Source: Chryseobacterium polytrichastri
GTDB taxonomy: Bacteria; Bacteroidota; Bacteroidia; Flavobacteriales; Weeksellaceae
Length of the DNA: 46,288 bases
Reading direction: 5' to 3'
NCBI RefSeq assembly: GCF_900142445.1
Contig: NZ_FRAV01000039.1
Coordinates: 1-46,288 of the forward strand
In this document: piece by piece, positions 33,725-41,921 of the stretch
Layout: each line of letters starts with the position of its first letter
Numbering within the stretch: position 1 is the first letter of the stretch
Made by a program: the position numbers and the translations under genes
Notes under the pieces: generated by a model
What the model was told of the DNA's origin: nothing
The model's database searches: none
Seen by the model: only the letters and a program-made list of their open reading frames with translations

Positions 33725-34570
33725 ATGAAGAAAAAAATAAAGAAAATCATTTCGTTTTTATTCAGCGTTTTGCTGTTGTCTGCGTGTCAATCCCAAAGTC
33801 ATGCGCAAAAGACAATGGCAAAACAGAATAAAAAAATCACTCATATTTACCTCATCGGAGATTCCACGATGGCAGATTATACGGGAGATTACGAGCCCGG
33901 AAAAGATTATATGAAAGTTCGTTACCCAATTACAGGTTGGGGACAGGTTTTTCACCCGTTTTTTGTGAAAGATAGTTTGGCATCTTTACAACCTGCCATC
34001 ACAGCAGATTCTGTTGCAGTGATTGATAGGGCTCATGGCGGAAGAAGCACCCGAACTTTTTTTCAGGAAGGAAGATGGAGATATGTGTATGAACATGTAC
34101 AGCCGAACGATTATGTGATCATGCAATTTGGTCATAACGACGGTTCAGAAAAACATCCGGATCGTTATGTAAACATTCAGGGGTATAAAGAATTTTTAAG
34201 ATTATTCGTTACCCAAACCAGACAGAAAGGAGGAAACCCGATCATCTTAACCCCAGTTGCAAGAAACTATCCTTGGAAAGACGGGAAATTAGAAAATGTA
34301 CACGGAGAATATTGGCAGGCTCCTATTGATATCGCTAAGGAAATGAAGGTTCCTTATATTGATTTAAACAAATTATCTATGGATTATTTTACCCAAAAAG
34401 GACAGGATTTCACCACGAATCATTACTTCATGAATCTTCCTGAGAATGTGTATGAAGCGTATCCTAAAGGTCAAAAAGACAATACTCATTTCCAACCGGA
34501 AGGAGCAAAAGTTGTAGCATCTATGGTTTATCAAGAATTTAAAAAAGTAATTAAAACTCAAAAAAAATAA
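33725..34570 (+). CDS. Rhamnogalacturonan acetylesterase-like SGNH hydrolase, CE12 (first copy)
   Basis: 281 aa from ATG 33725; an earlier start would lie in the upstream repeat. Lipoprotein signal with LLLSACQSQ (Cys near residue 20). SGNH blocks: IYLIGDSTMADY (catalytic Ser), GGRSTRTFFQEGRW (Gly), MQFGHNDGSEK (Asn) and DNTHFQPEGA (Asp and His), all intact. Removes acetyl groups from pectin, opening it for lyases and GH28. The GH28 gene starts 1 nt after its stop, so the pair is translationally linked. A second CE12 is at 38797. Confidence 0.92.
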   Translation: MKKKIKKIISFLFSVLLLSACQSQSHAQKTMAKQNKKITHIYLIGDSTMADYTGDYEPGKDYMKVRYPITGWGQVFHPFFVKDSLASLQPAITADSVAVIDRAHGGRSTRTFFQEGRWRYVYEHVQPNDYVIMQFGHNDGSEKHPDRYVNIQGYKEFLRLFVTQTRQKGGNPIILTPVARNYPWKDGKLENVHGEYWQAPIDIAKEMKVPYIDLNKLSMDYFTQKGQDFTTNHYFMNLPENVYEAYPKGQKDNTHFQPEGAKVVASMVYQEFKKVIKTQKK

Positions 34571-34571
34571 A

Positions 34572-36239
34572 ATGAAGAAGTCTCTTAAAATTATTGGTTT
34601 AGTAGCAGCAATGATGTTTTCAGGGCAGATATATGCTCAGAATCTGGATATTTATAAAAATATTGAGTTTAAAATGCCTCAGGTTACAGAAACTTCTTTT
34701 GCAGCCAACACCGTTTCTATCACTCAATATGGAGGCGTTGCAGGAGGTAACGTAAAAAATACAGAAGCTTTTAAAAAAGCAATCGATGATCTTTCCAAAA
34801 AAGGAGGTGGAAAATTAGTTGTTCCCCGCGGAATGTGGCTTACAGGTCCTATCGAATTAAAAAGCAATATCAATCTTCACGTAGAAGAAGGCGCATTCAT
34901 TATATTCAGCAAAGATAAAAAAGACTATCCATTGGTTGATGTAAGTTTTGAAGGATTAAATACCATCCGTTGTCAATCTCCAATCTCTGCTAAAAATGCA
35001 AGCAATATTGCCATCACTGGAAAAGGGGTAATTGATGGAAGCGGCGATGCGTGGAGAGCCATCAAAAAAAGCAAAGTAGCAGAATCTGAATGGAAAGAAA
35101 TCGTTGCATCAGGCGGAATTTTATCTTCCGATGGTAAAAACTGGTATCCTTCCGAAAGTTATAAAAAAGGATTTGAAAGTAGTTCAAACTTTAATGTTCC
35201 TGATAAAATTTCTAAAGAAGAACTCTCAACCGTTAAAGATTTTCTTCGTCCGGTTATGGTAAGTTTGGTAGGTTGTGATAAAGTGTTGTTAGACGGACCC
35301 ACTTTCCAAAATTCTCCCGCATGGAACCTTCATCCATTGATGTGTACAAACGTTATTTTAAGAAATCTTACGGTTAGAAATCCTTGGTTTTCTCAAAATG
35401 GTGACGGTGTAGATCTGGAATCGTGTAAAAACGTTTTGATCTACGACAATACGTTTGATGTGGGTGATGATGCCATCTGTATTAAATCAGGGAAAAACGA
35501 AGATGGGAGAAAAAGAGCTATGCCTACTGAAAATGTAATCATTAAAAACAATATCGTTTACCACGGTCACGGAGGTTTTGTAGTAGGAAGCGAAATGTCC
35601 GGTGGAGCAAGAAACATCCAGGTTTCAGACTGTACGTTTATTGGAACAGACATCGGGCTACGTTTTAAAACAACCCGCGGAAGAGGAGGAATTGTTGAAA
35701 ATATTTACATTAAAAATATTGATATGATTAATATTCCAACGCAGACCATTGGTTTCAATATGTTCTATGAAGGCGCTTCTCCCGTGTTGGAAGACGGACA
35801 GAAAAAAGAAGGAAATAAAGCCCCTGAAAAAACATATCCTGTCACAGAAGAAACACCTATTTTCAGAAATATTTTCTTTAAAAATATCAATGCGGCAAAC
35901 TCTTACGAAGCAATTACCTTATTTGGTTTAGCAGAAATGAATCTTAAAAATATTGTGATTGAAGATTCTCAGTTTGACACAAAAAAAGCTTTAACAATCG
36001 TTGATACAGACGGAATTACTTTGAAAAATGTAAACCTGAAATATACGGAAGGAACTGGCGCAACCATTTACAATAGTAAAAACATCAACCTTTCAACCGT
36101 GAAATTTGAATCTGCGAATAAACCAACGGTTAAGGTATTAGGAAATAAAACGGGAGCAGTTATGTTACCGAAAGAAATTACATCTGATAAAAATGCATTT
36201 TCTATCGGCACAGAAGTAACTAAGAATGCAGTTAAATAG
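34572..36239 (+). CDS. Polygalacturonase, GH28
   Basis: 555 aa, right-handed beta-helix. Signal peptide ending GQIYAQ (about residue 23). Catalytic pattern of GH28: SQNGDGVDLESCKNVLIYD with the first Asp, FDVGDDAICIKSGK with the Asp pair, GHGGFVVGSEMSGG with the His, and RFKTTRGRGG with the substrate-binding RxK-like element. Hydrolyses alpha-1,4 galacturonosyl bonds in de-esterified pectin, releasing saturated galacturonate for the UxaCBA branch. At 555 aa it is long for the family, with an insert between the N-terminal strands and NTIRCQSPISAKN. Endo or exo mode is not clear. Confidence 0.93.
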   Translation: MKKSLKIIGLVAAMMFSGQIYAQNLDIYKNIEFKMPQVTETSFAANTVSITQYGGVAGGNVKNTEAFKKAIDDLSKKGGGKLVVPRGMWLTGPIELKSNINLHVEEGAFIIFSKDKKDYPLVDVSFEGLNTIRCQSPISAKNASNIAITGKGVIDGSGDAWRAIKKSKVAESEWKEIVASGGILSSDGKNWYPSESYKKGFESSSNFNVPDKISKEELSTVKDFLRPVMVSLVGCDKVLLDGPTFQNSPAWNLHPLMCTNVILRNLTVRNPWFSQNGDGVDLESCKNVLIYDNTFDVGDDAICIKSGKNEDGRKRAMPTENVIIKNNIVYHGHGGFVVGSEMSGGARNIQVSDCTFIGTDIGLRFKTTRGRGGIVENIYIKNIDMINIPTQTIGFNMFYEGASPVLEDGQKKEGNKAPEKTYPVTEETPIFRNIFFKNINAANSYEAITLFGLAEMNLKNIVIEDSQFDTKKALTIVDTDGITLKNVNLKYTEGTGATIYNSKNINLSTVKFESANKPTVKVLGNKTGAVMLPKEITSDKNAFSIGTEVTKNAVK

Positions 36240-36403
36240 TTGGTCATCGCAAAGGCGCAAAGTTTTTAAACTTGATCGTGTTTTAAGGCGCAAGAAAATC
36301 AAAGATTTTCAGTTATTCAGTGTAAAATTTTATCGAAGATAAAATCCTTGCGCCTTAACGCATGTACCTTTAATTATTCTTTGCGCCTTTGCGATTCACC
36401 AAC
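36239..36403. repeat. Nested hairpin repeat 'gcaaagacgcaaag', copy 2
   Basis: Left end GTTGGTCATCGCAAAGGCGC overlaps the last base of the GH28 stop codon; right end GCGCCTTTGCGATTCACCAAC. It has the same inner AAGGCGCAAG/CTTGCGCCTT pair as copy 1, but with the central segment inverted relative to it. Confidence 0.8.
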
Positions 36404-36451
36404 AAATTAAAAACAGGTATCAAAAACAGCATTAAAAAATTCCACAAGTGA

Positions 36452-37363
36452 ATGATTTTCAATAAAAAACTTTTTTATATTTCTATTTTTTGGGTAGGAG
36501 AAACATTAGCATTCGGGCAAGTTCCACGACCGAATGCTACTCCTTACACCAATGAAGCGACCTATGAAAAATTAAAGAAAAAATATCCTTTCATCACTCT
36601 AATTAACCGACCAACACCTCAAAATATTGGAATTGATAAAGAAGTAGAATACGCCAATATTAATGGACTTTCCTTAAAAGCGGATGTATATTATCCACTC
36701 GACAACTCAAAAAAACATCCCGGAATTGCAATGGTTCACGGCGGTGGCTGGATTTCCGGAACTAAGGAAAATGAAAAATATATGGCCATGGAGCTTGCTT
36801 CAAAAGGATATGTTACCATCGCAGTCGGTTATCGATTGGCTGATGTTGCAAAATATCCCGCAGGTGTTGAAGATATTGAAACTGCTATCAAATGGTTAAA
36901 GAAAAACAGAAAAAAATATTCTTTAGATCAAGATAAAATAGCTGTATTGGGCGAATCGGCAGGCGCGCAGATGGTCACTTTGGTTGGAGTACGCTCAAAG
37001 AACAACATTAAGGCCATCGTGAATGTTGACGGAATTGTTTCGTTCATCCACCCAGAAGCTGAAGAAAGTACCTATGCTGCCTATTGGCTGGATGGCGATA
37101 GAAATACCAATCTCAAAAATTGGACGGAAGCTTCACCATTGGAATACGTGAGTAAAAATACACCTCCTACCCTTTTCATCAACAGTTCTCAACCTCGATT
37201 TCATGCGGGAAGAGACGAGATGATGAAAAAATTAAAGGCGTATCATATTCCAACCGAATTTCATGAAATCAAGGATACACCGCATTCTTTTTGGTCAGCA
37301 GAACCTTGGTTCACGGAAACATTAAATTACACAGTTGATTTTCTAGATAAAGTTTTGAAATAA
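36452..37363 (+). CDS. Secreted alpha/beta-hydrolase, probable carbohydrate esterase
   Basis: 303 aa with a signal peptide ending LAFGQ near residue 23. HSL-like esterase fold: MVHGGGWISG forms the oxyanion hole, VLGESAGAQ carries the nucleophile Ser (GxSxG), the Asp is probably in FHAGRDEMM, and the His in DTPHSFWS. It resembles feruloyl/acetyl-esterase-type hydrolases found in polysaccharide loci. Position between GH28 and a CE8 gene suggests removal of acetyl or feruloyl groups from pectin. Not a known CE12 or CE8; substrate is inference. Confidence 0.8.
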   Translation: MIFNKKLFYISIFWVGETLAFGQVPRPNATPYTNEATYEKLKKKYPFITLINRPTPQNIGIDKEVEYANINGLSLKADVYYPLDNSKKHPGIAMVHGGGWISGTKENEKYMAMELASKGYVTIAVGYRLADVAKYPAGVEDIETAIKWLKKNRKKYSLDQDKIAVLGESAGAQMVTLVGVRSKNNIKAIVNVDGIVSFIHPEAEESTYAAYWLDGDRNTNLKNWTEASPLEYVSKNTPPTLFINSSQPRFHAGRDEMMKKLKAYHIPTEFHEIKDTPHSFWSAEPWFTETLNYTVDFLDKVLK

Positions 37364-37369
37364 TAATTT

Positions 37370-37550
37370 TAAACGCAAAGGTTTTTAAACAATAATGTTA
37401 AATATTTAAGAGAGCAAAGAAAGCGACAAGTCGCTGATGAAGCTTAATGGTAATGTGTCCAGCGTCCGCTTAATCAAAATCAATTTATTGATTCCCTCTT
37501 TGCTCACTAAAAAATCAACATCAAGAAAAACAAACTTTGCGTCAAAAAAT
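37370..37550. repeat. Partial 'acgcaaagg' hairpin repeat between esterase and second CE8
   Basis: Starts AAACGCAAAGGTTTTTAAAC and ends near CAAACTTTGCGTCAAAAAAT, so the ends are again complementary. It also carries 'gagagcaaagaaag' and 'ccctctttgctcac' arms that pair inside the unit. Confidence 0.55.
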
Positions 37551-37560
37551 AGTATAGCCT

Positions 37561-38523
37561 ATGAAAAAAATATTATTAATTTTCTTCATTTCGATAACTC
37601 AATTTCTGTTTGCAGAAAATGAACAGTACATCAAAATTACCGTAGCCAAAGACGGAAGCGGAGATTTTACATCCATTCAGAAAGCAATAAATTCAGTCAG
37701 AGATTTAGGTCCTGCAGAAGCTTTGATTTTTATTAAATCAGGAACGTATCATGAGAAGATTGTTATTCCCACTTCAAAACATAAAATCACGCTAGAAGGC
37801 GAAAATAAAGATAACACCATCATTACCAATAATGATTTCTCAGGAAAACCAGATTCGTTCAATGAAAAAATGACAACCTTCAATTCTTATACTGTATTGG
37901 TGATGGCTGATGATATTAAAATCAGTAATCTAACCATTCAAAACAGTTCATGCAATGAAGGACAAGCTGTTTCTCTTCATGTGGAAGGTGACCGTTTTAT
38001 TATTAAAAATTCTACTATTTTAGGGTGTCAGGACACCCTTTATTCTGCAACGAATCATAGCAGACAATATTTCGAGAATTGTTATATCGAAGGAACGACT
38101 GATTTTATTTTCGGACAGGCAACCGTAGTTTTTAAAAACTGTACCATTAAAAGTTTAGCCGATTCTTATATCACGGCGGCGGCTACAGAAGCCGACAGAC
38201 AATACGGCTTTGTTTTTATTGATTGCCAATTAATAGCGAAAGAAGGCATCACAAAAGTTTATTTAGGAAGGCCTTGGCGACCTTACGCTAAAACAGTTTT
38301 CATCAATACCGAAATGGGAAAACATATCGTCCCTGAAGGCTGGAATCCCTGGAAAGGAGACAAAATGTTTCCTGATAAAGAAAAAACCGCTTACTATGCA
38401 GAATTCGGAAGCAAAGGTGAAGGAGGAAATATAGCAAAGCGTGTAAGCTGGTCACATCAATTAACAAAAAAGGATTTGAAAAATTATACTGTCGAAAAAA
38501 TATTTAATGGCTGGAAACCTTAA
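37561..38523 (+). CDS. Pectin methylesterase, CE8 (second copy)
   Basis: 320 aa, signal peptide IFFISITQFLFAE at residues 5-18. CE8 signatures intact: GDFTSIQKAINSV, GQAVSLHVEGDR (Gln), GCQDTLYSATNHSRQYFENC (Asp), YIEGTTDFIFGQATVVFKNC (nucleophile Asp) and LGRPWRPYAKTVFINTEMG. Shorter than the 26447 copy and lacking its GAQDLADKSKPS loop near the active site, so the two enzymes may prefer different ester patterns or chain lengths (inference). Confidence 0.95.
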   Translation: MKKILLIFFISITQFLFAENEQYIKITVAKDGSGDFTSIQKAINSVRDLGPAEALIFIKSGTYHEKIVIPTSKHKITLEGENKDNTIITNNDFSGKPDSFNEKMTTFNSYTVLVMADDIKISNLTIQNSSCNEGQAVSLHVEGDRFIIKNSTILGCQDTLYSATNHSRQYFENCYIEGTTDFIFGQATVVFKNCTIKSLADSYITAAATEADRQYGFVFIDCQLIAKEGITKVYLGRPWRPYAKTVFINTEMGKHIVPEGWNPWKGDKMFPDKEKTAYYAEFGSKGEGGNIAKRVSWSHQLTKKDLKNYTVEKIFNGWKP

Positions 38524-38576
38524 ACATAGGTAATAAGTAATTGGCAATGAGTAATTACAGCCATCTTTAAATTGAC

Positions 38577-38776
38577 ATAGGAAAATGGAGCGTTAAAAAA
38601 ATTAATTCTGTGAACGTTAAAAAAACTCTACTGTTTGAGCGCAACACAAATATTGAACCGAAGAACAAATATCAAATTTGCGCGAGTTTTAGAATTTTTA
38701 GAGAACAGAAATAATTTTTAGCGGAAGTTTCCAAGTCTTGAACTTTTGGTTCTTTTGTTTCAAGACAAAAGAAATT
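38577..38776 (-). repeat. Dispersed ~190-bp repeat, copy 2
   Basis: Reverse-complement relative of 9174-9365. Its right end reads TTCTTTTGTTTCAAGACAAA, which would supply a false N-terminal extension to the next gene and shows why the ATG at 38797 is the better start. Confidence 0.75.
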
Positions 38777-38796
38777 TAATTAAAAAACTATTTACA

Positions 38797-39534
38797 ATGA
38801 ATAAAAAACTTGCATTACTATTTCTACTCTTATCCATAATAACATTTGCACAACAAAAACCAACCCTATTCCTTATTGGTGATTCCACGATGGCAAATAA
38901 GGAAAATCCTGATAAAAACCCGGAACATGGTTGGGGGCAAATGCTTCCGCCATTAATGACTTCAGGAATTGAAATTCAGAATCATGCAACCAACGGAAGA
39001 AGTTCTAAAAGTTTCAGAACGGAAGGAAGATGGGACAAAGTAATGAAACAGCTTAAAAAAGGGGATTTCGTTATTATTCAATTTGGGCATAACGACCAAA
39101 AACTAAATGATTCTGTACGTTTCACGAATCCTTATACTCAATACAGAGCGAACTTAGAAAGATATGTAAATGAAGCAAGATCGAAAGGAGCGACTCCGAT
39201 CTTAATGACTTCCATTGTCAGAAGAAATTTCAATGAAAATGGAGTGTTGGTAGATACCCATAAAGAATATCCTCTGGTCGTAAGAATGGTTGCGAATGAG
39301 CTGAAAGTTCCTTTTGTAGATTTACAGTTATTGACAGAGCAAATGGAAATTTCTTATGGTCCTGAAAATTCGAAAAAGCTACATTTGCATTATAAAAAAG
39401 GAGATATAGATTATTATCCCGAAGGAAAAGATGACGATACCCATTTATCAAAATTAGGGGCGGAATCTATTGCTAAATTGACGGTACAGTCTTTGAAAAC
39501 GTTAAAAACGGGCTTGGAGAAGTATATTAAATAG
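38797..39534 (+). CDS. Rhamnogalacturonan acetylesterase-like SGNH hydrolase, CE12 (second copy)
   Basis: 245 aa from ATG 38797, directly followed by a signal peptide (KLALLFLLLSIITFAQQ). Motifs: LFLIGDSTMANKE (Ser), NHATNGRSSKSFRTEGRW (Gly), IQFGHNDQK (Asn), DDTHLSKLGAE (Asp and His). Unlike the first CE12 it has a type I signal rather than a lipobox, so one enzyme is anchored and the other soluble. Role: deacetylation of pectin. Confidence 0.92.
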   Translation: MNKKLALLFLLLSIITFAQQKPTLFLIGDSTMANKENPDKNPEHGWGQMLPPLMTSGIEIQNHATNGRSSKSFRTEGRWDKVMKQLKKGDFVIIQFGHNDQKLNDSVRFTNPYTQYRANLERYVNEARSKGATPILMTSIVRRNFNENGVLVDTHKEYPLVVRMVANELKVPFVDLQLLTEQMEISYGPENSKKLHLHYKKGDIDYYPEGKDDDTHLSKLGAESIAKLTVQSLKTLKTGLEKYIK

Positions 39535-39540
39535 TTTTAA

Positions 39541-39659
39541 ACGCAAAGACGCAAGGCATTCTTGAACTTATAAATATTTTTTAAGACGCAAGGATTTTAT
39601 CTTCGATAAAATTTTACACTGAATAATTGAAAACCTTTGCGTCATTGCGAATAACCAAC
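39541..39659. repeat. Nested hairpin repeat 'gcaaagacgcaaag', copy 3 (shorter)
   Basis: Left ACGCAAAGACGCAAGGC, right CCTTTGCGTCATTGCGAATA followed by ACCAAC. Keeps the internal GGATTTTATCTTCGATAAAA segment of copy 1 but has lost part of the right inner arm. Confidence 0.7.
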
Positions 39660-39675
39660 AATAAAACATAGAAAA

Positions 39676-40017
39676 ATGGAATTCAAAAAAGAACCCTTCT
39701 TTGACGGAAATTCTGAATGGGAAGATTTAGGAAGCGGAGTTTGCAGACAATTTGTAGGCTACAATTCTCAAGTTATGATGGTGATTGTAAAATTTGAAAA
39801 AGATGCGATTGGAACATTGCATCAGCATTTTCATTCCCAAATTACATATGTTGCTTCAGGAAAGTTTGAAGTAACCGTTAATGATGAAGTGAAAATTCTA
39901 CAGAAAGGAGACGGTTTCTTCGCTCAGCCCAATATTTTTCATGGCGTGAAATGCTTGGAAGAAGGACAATTAATTGATGCATTCACCCCATTTAGAGAAG
40001 ATTTCCTTATTCCATAA
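39676..40017 (+). CDS. kdgF: KdgF, cupin for unsaturated galacturonate
   Basis: 113 aa single-domain cupin, no signal peptide, so cytoplasmic. Metal-site motif LHQHFHSQ (HxHxxQ) and FHGV with the last His, and family stretches WEDLGSGVCRQ, YVASGKFEVTV and FTPFREDFL, which match enterobacterial KdgF (about 110 aa). KdgF speeds the conversion of 4,5-unsaturated galacturonate to the linear 5-keto-4-deoxyuronate that KduI uses. It is therefore the link between the secreted enzymes around it and the kduI-headed cluster. Confidence 0.92.
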   Translation: MEFKKEPFFDGNSEWEDLGSGVCRQFVGYNSQVMMVIVKFEKDAIGTLHQHFHSQITYVASGKFEVTVNDEVKILQKGDGFFAQPNIFHGVKCLEEGQLIDAFTPFREDFLIP

Positions 40018-40175
40018 TACGTTGGAATAATAAACAATACACTCAATCTCTTTATATATATTTCTCTCCCGCAGGTTTTACGAATTAGCCAGATGTATTC
40101 TGTAGAATTGGTAAAATTTGCGGGATTTTTATATTCAAGCAACAATAATTTAATATTTTTAACATTAAATCAAAA

Positions 40176-40189
40176 TGCAACCGATTGAA
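40176..40189. promoter_or_regulatory. LacI-type operator 4 (second PL1 lyase)
   Basis: TGCAACCGATTGAA matches the palindrome at 12 of 14 positions, central CG intact. It lies 114 nt before the lyase ATG, a distance close to that in susC. Confidence 0.55.
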
Positions 40190-40302
40190 TTAATAAAATA
40201 AATAACATTATAATTATATAAATATTGATACGTTAAAATATAAAACAATTAACTACATATTTAATAATTTTACAACTCACCAAATCACAAAAATATTAAA
40301 CT

Positions 40303-41415
40303 ATGAAAACAAAAATCAAAGTTGCTTTATTGACGGTAGCTTTAAGTTCAACTTTTGCCTTAATCGGTTGCGGACAAGACGACATCAAAAGTGAATTGAA
40401 AGAAAGCCCAAACACCATTAATCTAGGCGCATTAGAAACCAATGCCATTATTCCTCTCGCCAACTGTCTTGCTCCGGGATGGGCTTCTCAAAATGGGGGA
40501 ACTACAGGAGGTGGAACAGCCGCCGAAACTACAGTTACTACCTATGCACAATTAAAAGCAGCCATCGAAAACACCGCCGTAAAAGTTGTGAAGATAACAG
40601 GAACTATCACTATTACCACGCGTTTATCGCTTCAGGATCAAACCGGAAAGACGGTTTATGGAGCAAGTGGTGCCAAGTTGGTTTCTACGGATCAGACTGC
40701 AAGCGGATCAGGAATTATCAATATTAAAAGATGTGACAATATCATTATCAGAAACCTCATCTTTGAAGGACCCGGAGCGTATGATACAGACGGTTGGGAC
40801 AATGCTATTTTAGATGATTGCCGAAATGTATGGATTGATCATTGTGAGTTCAGAGACGGTGTAGATGGGAACTTTGATATCAAAAATAAATCTGACTTTG
40901 TAACAGTTTCGTATACTAAATTTCATTATTTGAAAACACCAAAACCTGGAGGTTCAGGAGGAACAGACGATCACAGATTTTCGAATCTTATAGGATCAAG
41001 CGATGGAGCTACTGCCGATGCAGGAAAACTGAATGTAACGTTTGTTCGTTGCTGGTGGGCACCCGGATGTAAAGAGCGTATGCCAAGAGTGAGATTTGGA
41101 AAAATACATATTATCAACAGTTATTTCAACAGCTCTGCGAGTAATAAATGTATTGCAGCTGGAGTTCAGGCGAATATTCTTGTGGACAGAAATGTTTTTG
41201 AAAACGTAAAAGAGCCTATTAATTTAATGAGCGGATTTACTGCTGTTACTCAAACCGGAAGCATCTTTACCAACGTAACAGGAAACACAGCCGGAAGCGG
41301 AACGGCATTTACACCGCCTTATTCAATTCCTGCTTTATCAGCTGCAGACGTAAAAGCTGATGTTACCGCCAATGCAGGCGCTACTTTAGGAGGCAATATT
41401 TGCAATACATTATAA
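40303..41415 (+). CDS. Pectate lyase, PL1 family, lipoprotein (PelC-like)
   Basis: 370 aa. Lipoprotein signal with LIGCGQDD (Cys near residue 23) and a Thr/Gly-rich linker GGTTGGGTAAETT at about 65-77 before the beta-helix. PL1 motifs: NIIIRNLIFEGPG, WIDHCEFRDGVDG (vWiDH with the Ca-binding Asp region), KERMPRVRFGKIHIINSYF with the catalytic Arg. A surface-anchored enzyme for the first cuts in polygalacturonate. It has its own upstream operator and a strong terminator just after, so it is a separate unit. Distinct from the PL1 at 27704, with little similarity outside the helix motifs. Confidence 0.93.
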   Translation: MKTKIKVALLTVALSSTFALIGCGQDDIKSELKESPNTINLGALETNAIIPLANCLAPGWASQNGGTTGGGTAAETTVTTYAQLKAAIENTAVKVVKITGTITITTRLSLQDQTGKTVYGASGAKLVSTDQTASGSGIINIKRCDNIIIRNLIFEGPGAYDTDGWDNAILDDCRNVWIDHCEFRDGVDGNFDIKNKSDFVTVSYTKFHYLKTPKPGGSGGTDDHRFSNLIGSSDGATADAGKLNVTFVRCWWAPGCKERMPRVRFGKIHIINSYFNSSASNKCIAAGVQANILVDRNVFENVKEPINLMSGFTAVTQTGSIFTNVTGNTAGSGTAFTPPYSIPALSAADVKADVTANAGATLGGNICNTL

Positions 41416-41921
41416 GTTAAAATTAAAATTGTAGACGAAAATGACTGAGTGTAATGCTCAGTCATTTTCTATTTAGATAAGTTTTTACTTTTTATTTAGT
41501 AGCTTTTTCCCGCTTTCCATTACAATCTTTTTTTTCAAAAAAGGATTTTCATTATAATCGGGGCTAGGGTTGAAGTCGTATTTTCAACCTATGCATTTCA
41601 ACACTCATTTTGTCATCCTGAAAGGATCTAAGCATAGTATTAGAGATCTTATTTAGGTTCATTACGTAAAGCATAGTTAGCCTGTTCTGAGCCTATCAAA
41701 GTAAACCAATCTTATTTTGTTATCTCTTGAGATTGTATTTCATCCGTTGAGATCCTTCCAGGATGACAAACTTTGTGGATAACTGTGATGCTTACTATTA
41801 TGTATTGAGATTGCTTCGTCGCTCTGCTCCTCGCAATGACACAAAAATACGACAACTCCACTACCCTAAAACACTCTCACTCTCCTACTTTCAAACCCTA
41901 AAACGTTCCAAGTCTTCAGCC
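41416..41921. other. Gap between convergent lyase genes: terminator and dispersed repeats, no gene
   Basis: 506 nt. After the terminator come units of the 'gtcatcctgaaaggatc', 'gagatccttccaggatgacaaa' (about 41747-41778) and 'gagattgcttcg...ctcgcaatgac' (about 41807-41842) repeats, also seen near 1292-1323, 1515-1564 and 44291-44322, then three CCCTAAAAC blocks between 41870 and 41930. No coding signal. Confidence 0.65.
41438..41468 (+). terminator. Strong hairpin after the second PL1 lyase
   Basis: AAAATGACTGAG pairs perfectly (12 bp) with CTCAGTCATTTT across a 7-nt loop, 23 nt after the stop codon. The A/T-rich ends make it able to stop transcription in either direction. Confidence 0.82.
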
